Source: CAWKDC01 sp044445605
GTDB lineage: Bacteria > Pseudomonadota > Gammaproteobacteria > JABCZS01
NCBI GenBank assembly: GCA_044445605.1
Contig: JBIOEA010000028.1
Location: 1 to 29,105 of the forward strand
Direction: 5' to 3'
DNA length: 29,105 nucleotides
Numbering within the stretch: the stretch's first letter is position 1; every line of letters starts with the position of its first letter. The notes under the pieces were generated by a model that saw only the letters and a list, made by a program, of their open reading frames with translations, had not been told where the DNA came from and did no database searches. Shown one piece after another: positions 8,215 to 16,888 of the stretch. The translations under genes were made by a program, and so were the position numbers.

Positions 8215-9300
8215 CTATCCTCTCATCATAGTGCGCAACTCGTCACGCCATTGATTAATTTGCCCAAGGCATAAATCTTGCGCAGATTTGCCAGCATAAA
8301 ATTCACGATACCAATCAGCCGTCTCTATCACAACTTGACGTGTATCCCAGGGCGTTACCCATCCTAATTGTTCACGAGCGCGTGAACTATCTAACGCTAA
8401 CATATGACTTTCATGAAGCGGATGTTCCATGTATTCGATTTCAGGAGCAGCCCAGTGTTCAGACAAAATCCCCAATACATCTCTTACGGTGAATCGTTCG
8501 GCATCTGAAGGGCCAAAATTCCATGCCGTCGAAAATGTTTCAGGTTTTTTCACTAACCCTGCCAATAACATCAAATAACCCTGAACTAGTCCTAGCACAT
8601 GCTGCCAAGGTCGCGTTGCATCAGGATAGCGTAATGTTAATTTTTGATGCGATTGCAGTGCACGCACAAAATCTGGAATCAAACGATCTTCAGCCCAATC
8701 TCCTCCGCCGATAATATTACCGCCCCTGGCTACCGCAATGGCCAATGGTTTAGAAGCTGAATATGAAGCACGATAGCTATCAATGATCAACTCGGCGGCA
8801 GCTTTTGAAGCACTATATGGGTCTTTGCCACCCAGCGCATCTTCTTCTTTATGCGCACGAGGTGAATCAGGATTTTTGTAAACCTTATCTGTCGTAATAC
8901 ACAGGACCGAAGTCACCGAGGATGATAAACGCGCTGCTTCTAATACATGCGCCGTTCCCAAGGTATTTACTGCAAATGTTTCAATAGGCTCCCGATAAGA
9001 ATAACGCACCAAAGGTTGCGCCGCTAAATGAACAATCAACTCCGGCTTCCATTCTTCCACACATCGCGCAAATGCAGCACAATCACCAATATCGTCAATT
9101 TTAGATAACATCTGGCTTTCAAGACCAAGTTCATTATATAACGAAGGTTTGGTGATGGGTGCTAACGCATATCCCATGGCCTGCGCGCCAATAGCCTTTA
9201 GCCACAAACAAAGCCAACTGCCAGTGAAACCTGTATGGCCAGTTACCAGAATTCGTTTACCCCTTAAGGTACTTTCAAAAAGAAGCAATGAATCAAACAC
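8215..9300 (-). CDS. rfbG: CDP-glucose 4,6-dehydratase
   Basis: About 361 residues, the expected size. It turns CDP-glucose into CDP-4-keto-6-deoxyglucose. The motif VTGHTGFTGSWL is diagnostic for RfbG. The catalytic TTDK lies near residues 136-139 and YSASK near 162-166, with an intact Rossmann fold and the substrate-region string ARGGNIIGGGDW. Start choice: the frame is open from a GTG at 9306, but GGAGAG at 9312-9307 would touch that codon. The next GTG at 9300 has a 6-nt spacer, so I prefer 9300. The gene follows manC after a gap of about 45 bp and precedes the SDR gene by 3 bp. Confidence 0.93.
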   Translation of the reverse strand: MFDSLLLFESTLRGKRILVTGHTGFTGSWLCLWLKAIGAQAMGYALAPITKPSLYNELGLESQMLSKIDDIGDCAAFARCVEEWKPELIVHLAAQPLVRYSYREPIETFAVNTLGTAHVLEAARLSSSVTSVLCITTDKVYKNPDSPRAHKEEDALGGKDPYSASKAAAELIIDSYRASYSASKPLAIAVARGGNIIGGGDWAEDRLIPDFVRALQSHQKLTLRYPDATRPWQHVLGLVQGYLMLLAGLVKKPETFSTAWNFGPSDAERFTVRDVLGILSEHWAAPEIEYMEHPLHESHMLALDSSRAREQLGWVTPWDTRQVVIETADWYREFYAGKSAQDLCLGQINQWRDELRTMMRG

Positions 9301-9348
9301 AAACACCTCTCCACTGACAATATTTTTAACGGTTACAAGCTCACTCGA

Positions 9349-10773
9349 TCAATTGAATTCACGCTTATAATCATCATGAATTCTAACGATATCATCTTCG
9401 CCGAGGTAATCACCGGACTGGACTTCAATCACATGAAGCGGTTCATTTTTTAAATTGGAAAGACGATGCTGGGCACCCTTAGAAATGTACGTTGATTGAT
9501 TTGCTTGAAGTGTAATTCCCTGCTCACCATTCACGACAGTAGCCTCGCCACTTACAACTACCCAATGCTCCGCACGACGCTGGTGCGTTTGCAATGACAA
9601 ACGCGCTCCTGGCTTCACCATGATGTGTTTCACCTGATACCCAGGGCCAGCGGCTAGCGATTCATAATATCCCCAAGGGCGAAACACTCGCTTATGGGAT
9701 GTGGCCGTATTGTGATTAGCTTCTTTTAATTTTTGCACCAAGCCCTTCACTTCTTGTGCATATTTTTTGTCCGCAATCAATATCGCATCCGATGTGCTCA
9801 CCACAATTTTATCTTCCAAGCCAATCGCTGCAATCAGACGATTGTCCTGGGCATTGAAATAACAATTATGGCTGCGCTCAACAATGACATCACCAACGAC
9901 AACGTTTTGATTCCCATCCCGCAATTGATTCTCAAACACAGATGCCCAGCAGCCTAAATCTGACCACGATGAGTCAAAAGGCACCACCACGACTTGGTCG
10001 CTTTTTTCCATCACAGCATAATCGATGGATATTTTGGGACACGCTTCATAAGACGCTTTATGAATACGATGGAAATCGACACCTAGCTGGGTTTGCTGAA
10101 GGCTTTCCATGGCGCTTTCGAGTACTTCTGGATGATATTTTTCTAATTCTCTTAAGTAGGTATTCGCAGTGAATAAAAACATTCCGCTATTCCACAGGTA
10201 TTGGCCTGAGGCTAAATACGCTTCGGCTGTAGACAAATCCGGCTTCTCTACAAAACGAGTGACATGACAGACGGACTCCGTAATGGGACTCCCCATCTCA
10301 ATATAGCCATACCCGGTTTCTGGCTTGTCGGGCGTTACACCAAATGTGGCTAATTTACCTGCCAAAACATGGGGCATGGCAGCATTGATGCAGGCTTTAA
10401 AATGAACCACATCTTTTAAATCGTGATCTGCAGGCATCAACAGCATCGGAACATCACCCTTACCCTGTGCAACCCAATATAGGGCAGCCAAGGCGATGGC
10501 ACCTGCAGTATCCCGGGCTACAGGCTCCAATATGAAATGAGACCCCATGGTATTTAGGGAATTTAACTGATCCTGACAATAAAAATAGTGGGCGTCGTTG
10601 CAGACAACTAAAGGCGCTTGGCCAGCACAAAGCTCAGTGGCGCGCATCACTGTTTCTTGAAAAAGGGTGTTTTCCCCCACAAATGAGAGAAATTGCTTTG
10701 GCATTACCTCACGGGACAATGGCCACAAACGTGTCCCCGTACCCCCCGCCAATATCACAGGACAAATGTCCAT
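9349..10773 (-). CDS. manC: mannose-1-phosphate guanylyltransferase / mannose-6-phosphate isomerase
   Basis: 474 residues, the usual length of type II bifunctional ManC/CpsB/AlgA. The N-terminal nucleotidyltransferase starts ILAGGTGTRLWPLS (residues 7-20). The C-terminal cupin-type isomerase domain includes FRPWGYYESL, VKPGARLSLQTHQRRAEHWVV and a final GEDDIVRIHDDY. It supplies GDP-mannose for the glycan or for GDP-deoxyhexoses. No GMD/Fcl or ManB gene is seen in the window. Start choice: a GTG two codons upstream (10779) is possible, but AGGGG is spaced 5 nt from the ATG at 10773, which is therefore preferred. It is the first gene of the eight-gene leftward operon and lies behind a good promoter. 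Confidence 0.95.
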   Translation of the reverse strand: MDICPVILAGGTGTRLWPLSREVMPKQFLSFVGENTLFQETVMRATELCAGQAPLVVCNDAHYFYCQDQLNSLNTMGSHFILEPVARDTAGAIALAALYWVAQGKGDVPMLLMPADHDLKDVVHFKACINAAMPHVLAGKLATFGVTPDKPETGYGYIEMGSPITESVCHVTRFVEKPDLSTAEAYLASGQYLWNSGMFLFTANTYLRELEKYHPEVLESAMESLQQTQLGVDFHRIHKASYEACPKISIDYAVMEKSDQVVVVPFDSSWSDLGCWASVFENQLRDGNQNVVVGDVIVERSHNCYFNAQDNRLIAAIGLEDKIVVSTSDAILIADKKYAQEVKGLVQKLKEANHNTATSHKRVFRPWGYYESLAAGPGYQVKHIMVKPGARLSLQTHQRRAEHWVVVSGEATVVNGEQGITLQANQSTYISKGAQHRLSNLKNEPLHVIEVQSGDYLGEDDIVRIHDDYKREFN

Positions 10774-10823
10774 AAGCACCCCTAAGTTTAAGATACCCTA
10801 ATTAATAAATAACAAATCGCGCC

Positions 10824-10853
10824 ATTATACCCACTTTAAACCCTGTTTGCCAG
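10824..10853 (-). promoter_or_regulatory. sigma70-like promoter of the manC operon
   Basis: Read on the minus strand, a perfect TATAAT (10829-10824) is preceded at 18 nt by CTGGCA (10853-10848), which matches TTGACA at four of six positions. The predicted start near 10817 leaves a leader of about 45 nt before the manC ATG. No other strong candidate lies upstream of the eight leftward genes. Confidence 0.6.
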
Positions 10854-10920
10854 AAATTTCACGAGCAAATCAAGCGAAAGCAACCTGCCCAACCTATTGA
10901 TTCAGCTTGATAAAACCGGG

Positions 10921-10950
10921 TTGACCAGCATGCCTGGTATAGACTATGAT
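10921..10950 (+). promoter_or_regulatory. sigma70-like promoter of the divergent GT4 gene
   Basis: TTGACC (10921-10926) and TATGAT (10945-10950) are separated by 18 nt. The predicted start near 10957 gives a 30-nt leader with GGGG just before the ATG at 10987. The spacer holds a short palindrome ACCAG-CATGC-CTGGT (10924-10938), a possible operator site. Confidence 0.6.
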
Positions 10951-10986
10951 ACAACATGAGCTCAACCAAACGTTTAATGGGGAAAT

Positions 10987-12189
10987 ATGTATATAACAAG
11001 GATAAAAGCAAAGCTCAAAAAACACTTCCCCACCCTTGCTCTCACATCTTCGCCCGCCACGCCCAACGGACGAAACCCCGCTCCCCTAAATGTCCTTTAC
11101 ATCGATGATTACGTGCCCCACCCTTATTTAGGAGCGGGCTATCCTCGTGCCCATCAAATACTCCTGTCTCTTGAAAAAATGGGCCACACTGTTACTTTCT
11201 ACCCCACGCATCCGAAAACCCAAAGCTGGCAGGAAGTCTATCAAGATATTCCTCGCAATATCGAAGTCATGGCTAATGCCGCTGCGCCTCAACTCGAATA
11301 CTTCCTGAAAAAACGTTCTCTCCAATACTCAATCATTCTGGTGAGCCGCCCTGAAAACATGGCTATTGTAAAAAATATCCTGGCAAAAGGATTTATCAAC
11401 AGAAACAACACTCGCGTGATATACGATGCCGAGGCTCTTTTTTCGCCTAGAGAAGCAGCAAAACAAAAACTGAAAGGTATGGAATTGTCAGAGCAACAAA
11501 TCGCAGAGATGCTATCTGCGGAACTGGAACTCACCAAAGAGTGCAACGCGGTGTTTACAACCTCGAATAAAGAAAAACAATCTTTTCTTGAACACGGCCA
11601 GAGAAAAACCACGGTTCTCAGGCATTCTGTCGAACCCAAACTCAGCCAAAATGCTTTTAGCGACAGAAAAAATATCTTGTTTGTGGGGCCGTTATATAAT
11701 GATGAAAGCCCGAATACTGATTCGATTTACTGGTTTATTAAAGACATTTTCCCACTGATCAGACAACAATTACCAGACATGCAATTTATTCACGCAGGGA
11801 TCAATGAATCCAGCCGCATTCAAGCGCTAAACAAAGATTCCGTCAAAATGATGGGCAAGGTCAATGACCTCACGGAGCTCTATAATACTGCACGTATTTT
11901 TATTGCGCCCACGCGCTTTGCAGCAGGTGTCCCAATCAAGATTTATGAAGCTGCTGCGCATGGATTGCCGATTGTTTGCACATCTTTGCTGGCAGAGCAA
12001 CTCGAGTGGGAGAATGAAAAAGATTTACTGGTAGCGGATACACCCGAAGCGTTTGCAGCACAGTGCATCAGGTTATACCAAGATGAAACACTTTGGGAGA
12101 AATTAAGAACAAATGCACTTGAACGCATAAAAAACGAATGCTCACCTGAAGCCTTTTATCAGACACTCAAGGACACGATTTCCCCATAA
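10987..12189 (+). CDS. GT4-like glycosyltransferase
   Basis: 400 residues with a GT-B layout. The N-terminal domain begins at about residue 36 with LNVLYIDDYVPHPYLGAGYPR, reduced here to a family-like string IDDYVPHP near 42-49 and a Gly-rich turn after it. The C-terminal domain carries NILFVGPLYNDESPN and APTRFAAGVPIKIYEAAAHG, with Glu321 in the acidic position of GT4 enzymes, then GLPIVCTS. It probably adds a sugar to the lipid-linked repeat unit in the cytoplasm; donor and acceptor cannot be read from sequence. It is transcribed alone from a divergent promoter. Its last 31 bp overlap, tail to tail, the end of the GT4 gene on the other strand. Confidence 0.8.
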   Translation: MYITRIKAKLKKHFPTLALTSSPATPNGRNPAPLNVLYIDDYVPHPYLGAGYPRAHQILLSLEKMGHTVTFYPTHPKTQSWQEVYQDIPRNIEVMANAAAPQLEYFLKKRSLQYSIILVSRPENMAIVKNILAKGFINRNNTRVIYDAEALFSPREAAKQKLKGMELSEQQIAEMLSAELELTKECNAVFTTSNKEKQSFLEHGQRKTTVLRHSVEPKLSQNAFSDRKNILFVGPLYNDESPNTDSIYWFIKDIFPLIRQQLPDMQFIHAGINESSRIQALNKDSVKMMGKVNDLTELYNTARIFIAPTRFAAGVPIKIYEAAAHGLPIVCTSLLAEQLEWENEKDLLVADTPEAFAAQCIRLYQDETLWEKLRTNALERIKNECSPEAFYQTLKDTISP

Positions 12190-13418
12190 CGGCTCAAGCT
12201 TTTTTTCATGCATTCTGCTACCGCCTGCTCTGAAAAACGTTCAGCAATACGCTGACGTGCTTTGATGCCTCGCTCAATATTACCACGCTCGACATCCGAT
12301 GCGGCCTGATAAAGTTTAATTTTCAAATCTTCTTCATCCACTTTTGCCCAAATACCTTCTTCTGAATAGAGCGCCGTACCATTTTCAACATGTGTTAAAT
12401 GATACTTCACAGGATAACCCGTTTCCTCATCAAGAAATTCGCGCGTAGCACTATAATCCGTCGCTACAACCAGTTTCTGAGCAGCCATCGCTTCTGCAAT
12501 GGTTAACCCGAACCCTTCGGCAGAATGAGGAGACGCATAAATATCACATCCTAAAAATAACTGAGACATTTCCGCATCAGAAACAGAATGATTCATGACA
12601 ATGATCGCAGGAAAACCATCCACCTCGGCCATCAAAGCATTACCAGCCTTTGGGTGCTCAAAAAGATTTTTAGTTTTTAATACGAGAACCCATCCTCGTT
12701 GCGATAAACCCGAAGCCTTAAATGCACGAACCAACGCATCAGGATTTTTGCGCGTTAAAATATTCATGCTATCGAAGGCATACAACATAATCCTCGCATC
12801 TTGTGGAAGAGAAAGTTGTTTGCGTAGAGCAATACGACTAGATTCTAGGGTGCTCAAATCAGGAAGTGGCACCACGCAAGGAATGACATCCACAGGCAAA
12901 TCACTTTCTTTTGAAAAAATCTCCGCACAATAAGATGATGGCGCCCATAATGCATCTACTTGCCTGAAAGCTTCCTTCCACTCAGTAGGAATAATAGAAG
13001 CTTCCCAAAACCAGAAGCCAATCCTCACCTTTGCATCCTTCATTATTTTTTGATACTGTTTTGTCAAACAGCTCGGCCACATATCAGGATGCAGATTAAT
13101 CAAACAAACATCTGATGGACCATCAAATGAAACCATAGAGTGAATCTTGGTTGTTCGAATGTGTGTATGAAAAGGCACCGTGATAGCAAATGCATTGAGC
13201 TGGACATCTGTCGCTAACAATGCCTCAAGATAACGCTTGCTGGCTACACCCAAGCCAAGCTGATAATTCCATGGACCAACAAATGATACGCGCAGTGAAT
13301 GATCTTCAACGGGCTTGAGCACAGGCGCGCGACATAAGCACTTCCGAATAAAGGCTCGCGCGTCGTGAGGCACCAATGAATGATAAAGCGGTCTCAATTT
13401 TTCAATGCATTGATTCAT
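12159..13418 (-). CDS. GT4 family glycosyltransferase
   Basis: 419 residues, GT-B fold. The C-terminal half holds the clear GT4 signature EGFGLTIAE, an E-x7-E motif with Glu301 and Glu309, preceded by GCDIYASPHS and followed by MAAQKLVVAT. An early segment, SFVGPWNYQLGLGVASKRY, carries the glycine loop expected near the nucleotide-sugar site. Its ATG overlaps the stop of rfbC by 4 bp, so it is translated with the rhamnose genes, and a rhamnosyl- or mannosyltransferase role is plausible but unproven. Its 3' end overlaps the convergent GT4 gene by 31 bp. Confidence 0.85.
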   Translation of the reverse strand: MNQCIEKLRPLYHSLVPHDARAFIRKCLCRAPVLKPVEDHSLRVSFVGPWNYQLGLGVASKRYLEALLATDVQLNAFAITVPFHTHIRTTKIHSMVSFDGPSDVCLINLHPDMWPSCLTKQYQKIMKDAKVRIGFWFWEASIIPTEWKEAFRQVDALWAPSSYCAEIFSKESDLPVDVIPCVVPLPDLSTLESSRIALRKQLSLPQDARIMLYAFDSMNILTRKNPDALVRAFKASGLSQRGWVLVLKTKNLFEHPKAGNALMAEVDGFPAIIVMNHSVSDAEMSQLFLGCDIYASPHSAEGFGLTIAEAMAAQKLVVATDYSATREFLDEETGYPVKYHLTHVENGTALYSEEGIWAKVDEEDLKIKLYQAASDVERGNIERGIKARQRIAERFSEQAVAECMKKSLSRYGEIVSLSV

Positions 13419-13951
13419 TCTAGTGTTTCCGCCAAAGGCAAATAGCGCGTATCCTTCTCTGAAACAATCGGCTCACCCTGCAACGGCCATTCAATCCCTA
13501 AAGCAGGATCATTCCAGATAATCCCTGATTCATTAGCAGGCGAATAATAATCGCTGCATTTATAATGAAAAATAGCCGTATCACTTAACACGCAAAAACC
13601 ATGTGCAAAGCCTTTAGGAACAAACAACTGATGATGATTTTCTTCGCTTAATATCGCACCAAACCATTTCCCGAAGGTAGCGGACTCAGGACGAATATCA
13701 ACAGCAACATCAAACACTTCCCCAACGAGCACGGAGACCAATTTGTCTTGAGGATTGCGCGTTTGGAAATGCAATCCCCGCAATACGTTCTTGGCTGAAG
13801 ACGATACATTATCCTGGACAAAATGAACATCAACGCCTGCAGCACGATACCGTTCCTCTTGGAACATTTCATAAAAAAAACCACGCTTATCGCCAAACAC
13901 TTTCGGTTTAATCAGCAACAAACCATTCAGACCCGTTTGCACCACATCCAT
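13415..13951 (-). CDS. rfbC: dTDP-4-dehydrorhamnose 3,5-epimerase
   Basis: 178 residues, the normal size for RfbC/RmlC. It is a cupin-fold epimerase that inverts C3 and C5 of dTDP-4-keto-6-deoxyglucose. Seen motifs: KRGFFYEMF near 22-30, RGLHFQ with the catalytic His61, VPKGFAHGFCVLSD near 111-124, and Tyr130 in FHYKCSDYYSP. The start ATG shares one base with the rfbA stop (TGATG), and GGAG lies 8 nt upstream inside rfbA. The 3' end overlaps the next GT4 gene by 4 bp. Confidence 0.96.
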   Translation of the reverse strand: MDVVQTGLNGLLLIKPKVFGDKRGFFYEMFQEERYRAAGVDVHFVQDNVSSSAKNVLRGLHFQTRNPQDKLVSVLVGEVFDVAVDIRPESATFGKWFGAILSEENHHQLFVPKGFAHGFCVLSDTAIFHYKCSDYYSPANESGIIWNDPALGIEWPLQGEPIVSEKDTRYLPLAETLE

Positions 13952-14817
13952 CAGCGACGCTCCAATAGTGAAAGTAAATAATGTCCATAACCGCTTTTTG
14001 TTAAAGGTTCCGCCAACGCTTTAAGCTGTGCGTCATCAATGTAGCCCTCACGCCATGCGATTTCTTCTGGACAGGATATCTTCAAACCTTGTCGGCGTTC
14101 CAAAATTTGGATGTATTGTGCAGCTTCTAATAAGGAGTCATGCGTTCCAGTATCTAACCACGCGTTGCCTCTGCCTAAAATTTCAACATTCAATGCTTTT
14201 TTTGCTAAATAACGATTATTCACTTCCGTGATTTCAAGCTCGCCACGTGCAGATGGTTTGATCGTTTTGGCAATTTCAACAACGTCGTTGTCATAAAAAT
14301 ATAAGCCTGTCACAGCGTAGCGTGATTTTGGCACTTTTGGTTTTTCTTCAATCCCAATCACTTTACCCGCATCATCAAACTCGACAATGCCATAACGCTC
14401 AGGATCTTGTACCGCATAAATAAAAATGGTAGCGCCCGTATTCTGTTGAGCTTTCTTTAGTGACGATGACATGCCATCACCGTAAAAAACGTTATCACCC
14501 AAGATCAGTGAAACAGAATCTTTCCCAATAAATTCCTCACCGATGATAAATGCTTGGGCCAAGCCCTCAGGTGATGGCTGCTGCGCATACTCAATCCGGA
14601 TACCCCATTGCTCGCCCGTGCCGAGCAAAGAACGATAAAAGGGAATATCCTTCGGTGTTGAAATAATCAAAATCTCACGAATACCCGCCAGCATCAACGT
14701 GCTCAGTGGATAGTAAATCATCGGCTTATCATACAATGGCAACAATTGTTTTGAAATGACTTGAGTCACCGGATACAAACGCGTCCCAAGGCCGCCAGCC
14801 AAAATAATACCTTTCAT
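13951..14817 (-). CDS. rfbA: glucose-1-phosphate thymidylyltransferase
   Basis: 288 residues, typical of RfbA/RmlA. It makes dTDP-glucose from dTTP and glucose-1-phosphate. The nucleotide loop LAGGLGTRLYP is at residues 6-16 and is followed by SKQLLPLYDKPMIYYPLS. LILGDNVFYGDGM and EEKPKVPKSRYAVTGLYFYD are likewise family hallmarks. AAGGAG is placed 6 nt before the ATG. The gene follows rfbB after 12 bp and is coupled to rfbC by a one-base overlap. Confidence 0.97.
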   Translation of the reverse strand: MKGIILAGGLGTRLYPVTQVISKQLLPLYDKPMIYYPLSTLMLAGIREILIISTPKDIPFYRSLLGTGEQWGIRIEYAQQPSPEGLAQAFIIGEEFIGKDSVSLILGDNVFYGDGMSSSLKKAQQNTGATIFIYAVQDPERYGIVEFDDAGKVIGIEEKPKVPKSRYAVTGLYFYDNDVVEIAKTIKPSARGELEITEVNNRYLAKKALNVEILGRGNAWLDTGTHDSLLEAAQYIQILERRQGLKISCPEEIAWREGYIDDAQLKALAEPLTKSGYGHYLLSLLERR

Positions 14818-14829
14818 GAAAACTCCTTT

Positions 14830-15819
14830 TTAAGCGCGTGCTAAATACCAATCCACTGTTTTTTCTAATCCCGTTTCAAATGTCTCTGAAGGAACCCACC
14901 CTAACTCACGTTGAATTTTAGCGCTATCAATCGCGTAGCGTCTATCGTGGCCGAGACGGTCGCCCACGTAGGTGATCAACGATGCATGTGGCGCTTTGTC
15001 TGGAAAACGCGCATCTAAAATCCGACAAATGTTGTTTACAACATCAATGTTCGTGTGTTCATTGTGTCCACCGATGTTATAAGTTTCCCCAACAACACCT
15101 TTCTCTAATACACACATTAACGCACGCACGTGATCATCGACGTATAACCAATCACGAATATTTAATCCATCGCCATACACAGGCAATGGCTTCCCTGCCA
15201 CAGCATTCAAAATGATCAGGGGAATGAGTTTTTCAGGGAATTGATAAGGGCCATAATTATTAGAGCAATTTGTCACCAATACAGGCAGACCATATGTATG
15301 GTGCCAGGCTCTGACCAAATGATCAGAAGACGCTTTGCTGGATGAATAAGGTGAGCGTGGATCATACGGTGTTTCTTCGGTGAAATAACCCGTCTTCCCT
15401 AAACTTCCATACACTTCATCGGTAGAAATATGATGGAACCTAAAATGTGACTTTTCTGCAGCAGGCAATGCTTCCCAATACGCACGTGCACACATCAACA
15501 AAGTGTAGGTGCCTACAATATTGGTTTGAATAAAAGCACCCGGGCCAGTGATCGAACGATCAACATGAGATTCTGCGGCTAAATGCATCACCGCTTCTGG
15601 ATGATATTTTTCGAATATAGACGACATCGCCGTTGCATCAGCAATATCTGCCTGCACAAATGCATAGCGAGGATTGTCAGAAACACTGCTCACGGATGTA
15701 AGATCACCGGCATAGGTCAACTTATCTACGTTGATCACGCTGTGTTTTGTTTCATTAATAAGATAACGAACTAACGCTGAGCCAATAAACCCAGCACCGC
15801 CCGTGACTAAAATGCGCAT
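14830..15819 (-). CDS. rfbB: dTDP-glucose 4,6-dehydratase
   Basis: 329 residues, somewhat shorter than the usual 350-360 but complete. The NAD loop GGAGFIGS is at residues 7-14, the catalytic TDE at 133-135 and the YSSSK motif at Tyr158-Lys162. HLAAESHVDRSI (79-90) and NCSNNYGPYQFPEKLIP are diagnostic. It catalyses the second step of dTDP-L-rhamnose synthesis. It heads the leftward rfbB-A-C-GT4 operon. AGGGG lies about 12 nt before the ATG, a longer spacing than for its neighbours. Confidence 0.97.
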   Translation of the reverse strand: MRILVTGGAGFIGSALVRYLINETKHSVINVDKLTYAGDLTSVSSVSDNPRYAFVQADIADATAMSSIFEKYHPEAVMHLAAESHVDRSITGPGAFIQTNIVGTYTLLMCARAYWEALPAAEKSHFRFHHISTDEVYGSLGKTGYFTEETPYDPRSPYSSSKASSDHLVRAWHHTYGLPVLVTNCSNNYGPYQFPEKLIPLIILNAVAGKPLPVYGDGLNIRDWLYVDDHVRALMCVLEKGVVGETYNIGGHNEHTNIDVVNNICRILDARFPDKAPHASLITYVGDRLGHDRRYAIDSAKIQRELGWVPSETFETGLEKTVDWYLARA

Positions 15820-15849
15820 GCTATTTATATTCCCCTAAAAGACACGGGA

Positions 15850-15878
15850 ACTTTAGCATAAACCCCTATATATGGAAA
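15850..15878 (-). promoter_or_regulatory. candidate promoter of rfbB operon
   Basis: On the minus strand TTTCCA (15878-15873) is followed after 17 nt by TAAAGT (15855-15850), with a TGC extended -10 just upstream. The matches to consensus are moderate. The leader would be about 25-30 nt. Confidence 0.4.
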
Positions 15879-15890
15879 GAAGACAGTGTC

Positions 15891-15919
15891 TTGTTTCTGC
15901 TAGCGATTACAGCTAAAAT
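15891..15919 (+). promoter_or_regulatory. candidate promoter of rfbD
   Basis: TTGTTT (15891-15896) and TAAAAT (15914-15919) are 17 nt apart. The start would fall near 15926, so the C5/G5 hairpin at 15940-15958 would lie in the rfbD leader. Confidence 0.42.
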
Positions 15920-15934
15920 TGTCTTTTCTAACAG

Positions 15935-15960
15935 AAAAACCCCCGCTGTAGAAGGGGGCG
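15935..15960 (-). terminator. C5/G5 hairpin with T-run (leftward terminator) in the rfbB-rfbD intergenic region
   Basis: Read leftward, CCCCC, a nine-base loop and GGGGG are followed directly by TTTTT (15939-15935), the form of a small intrinsic terminator. It would stop transcription entering from the rfbD side before the rfbB promoter. Read rightward it has no T-tail and would be a hairpin in the rfbD leader. Confidence 0.45.
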
Positions 15961-15982
15961 AAGAATTCATATAAGGTACATC

Positions 15983-16879
15983 ATGAAAATCCTCCTCCTC
16001 GGTTCCGGTGGCCAACTTGGCCTCACGCTTTCATCTACCCTTCTCAAACATGGCCATGTCTTTGCCCTCAATCATGAAGAAGGGAACTTGGAAGATCTTG
16101 AAGGGCTGCGTAAACACATTCGCGCTTATCAGCCCGACGTCATCGTCAATGCAGCCGCCTACACAGCCGTTGACAAAGCCGAAACAGAGCGTGACAAGGC
16201 ACACCTCATCAATGCCACCGCCGTTGGCGTCATGGCAGAAGAAGCACACCGTCTTGGCGCTTGGCTCATCCATTATTCAACTGAATATGTCTTTGATGGT
16301 ACTAAAACGGCTCCGTACATTGAAACAGACGCAACGCATCCCATCAACGTTTATGGGCAAAGCAAACTCGATGGCGAAAAAGCCATTCAAGCGATCGGTG
16401 GCAAATACTTTATCTTCAGAACCAGCTGGGTCTATTCTGCCCATCGCCACAACTTTGCGCTTGCCATCCTGCGCAAAGCCTTGACGGAAACAACATTGAA
16501 TGTGGTCAATGATAGTGTTGGAGCCCCGACAAGTACGACGTTACTGGCGGAGGTCACCTCCCGCGTCTTAGCGCAAATAGCAGAACAAGGTGATGCGTTG
16601 GCGAGTGCATCAGGGATCTACCACCTGACACCCACCGGAGAAACGTCTTGGTTTGATTATGCGCGCCTGCTGGTCAGACTCGCTCGAGAACAAGGGATGC
16701 CCGTCACCGTGGCTGACGATGCTATATATCCCGTTAGCAGCGACTTTTATCCCAGTATCGCTAAACGTCCGAAGAACTCTCGGCTCAATACGCGGAAACT
16801 TTCGCAGCAATTTGGGATTACCTTGCCAGAATGGAGGGAGCATGTTAGGGAGCTTGTGGCGGAGATTGCTCTGAAATAA
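15983..16879 (+). CDS. rfbD: dTDP-4-dehydrorhamnose reductase
   Basis: 298 residues, normal for RfbD/RmlD. It reduces dTDP-4-keto-L-rhamnose to dTDP-L-rhamnose. The NAD(P) loop GSGGQLG is at residues 7-13. VNAAAYTAVDKAE near 52-64, STEYVFDG, and the Tyr-Lys pair in VYGQSKLDGEK are all present, and FRTSWVYS is also a family string. AAGG in the leader precedes the ATG by about 8 nt. Unlike the common rfbBDAC order, it is divergent from rfbB and has its own promoter and its own terminator at 16889-16920. Confidence 0.96.
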   Translation: MKILLLGSGGQLGLTLSSTLLKHGHVFALNHEEGNLEDLEGLRKHIRAYQPDVIVNAAAYTAVDKAETERDKAHLINATAVGVMAEEAHRLGAWLIHYSTEYVFDGTKTAPYIETDATHPINVYGQSKLDGEKAIQAIGGKYFIFRTSWVYSAHRHNFALAILRKALTETTLNVVNDSVGAPTSTTLLAEVTSRVLAQIAEQGDALASASGIYHLTPTGETSWFDYARLLVRLAREQGMPVTVADDAIYPVSSDFYPSIAKRPKNSRLNTRKLSQQFGITLPEWREHVRELVAEIALK

Positions 16880-16888
16880 CCACAACCC

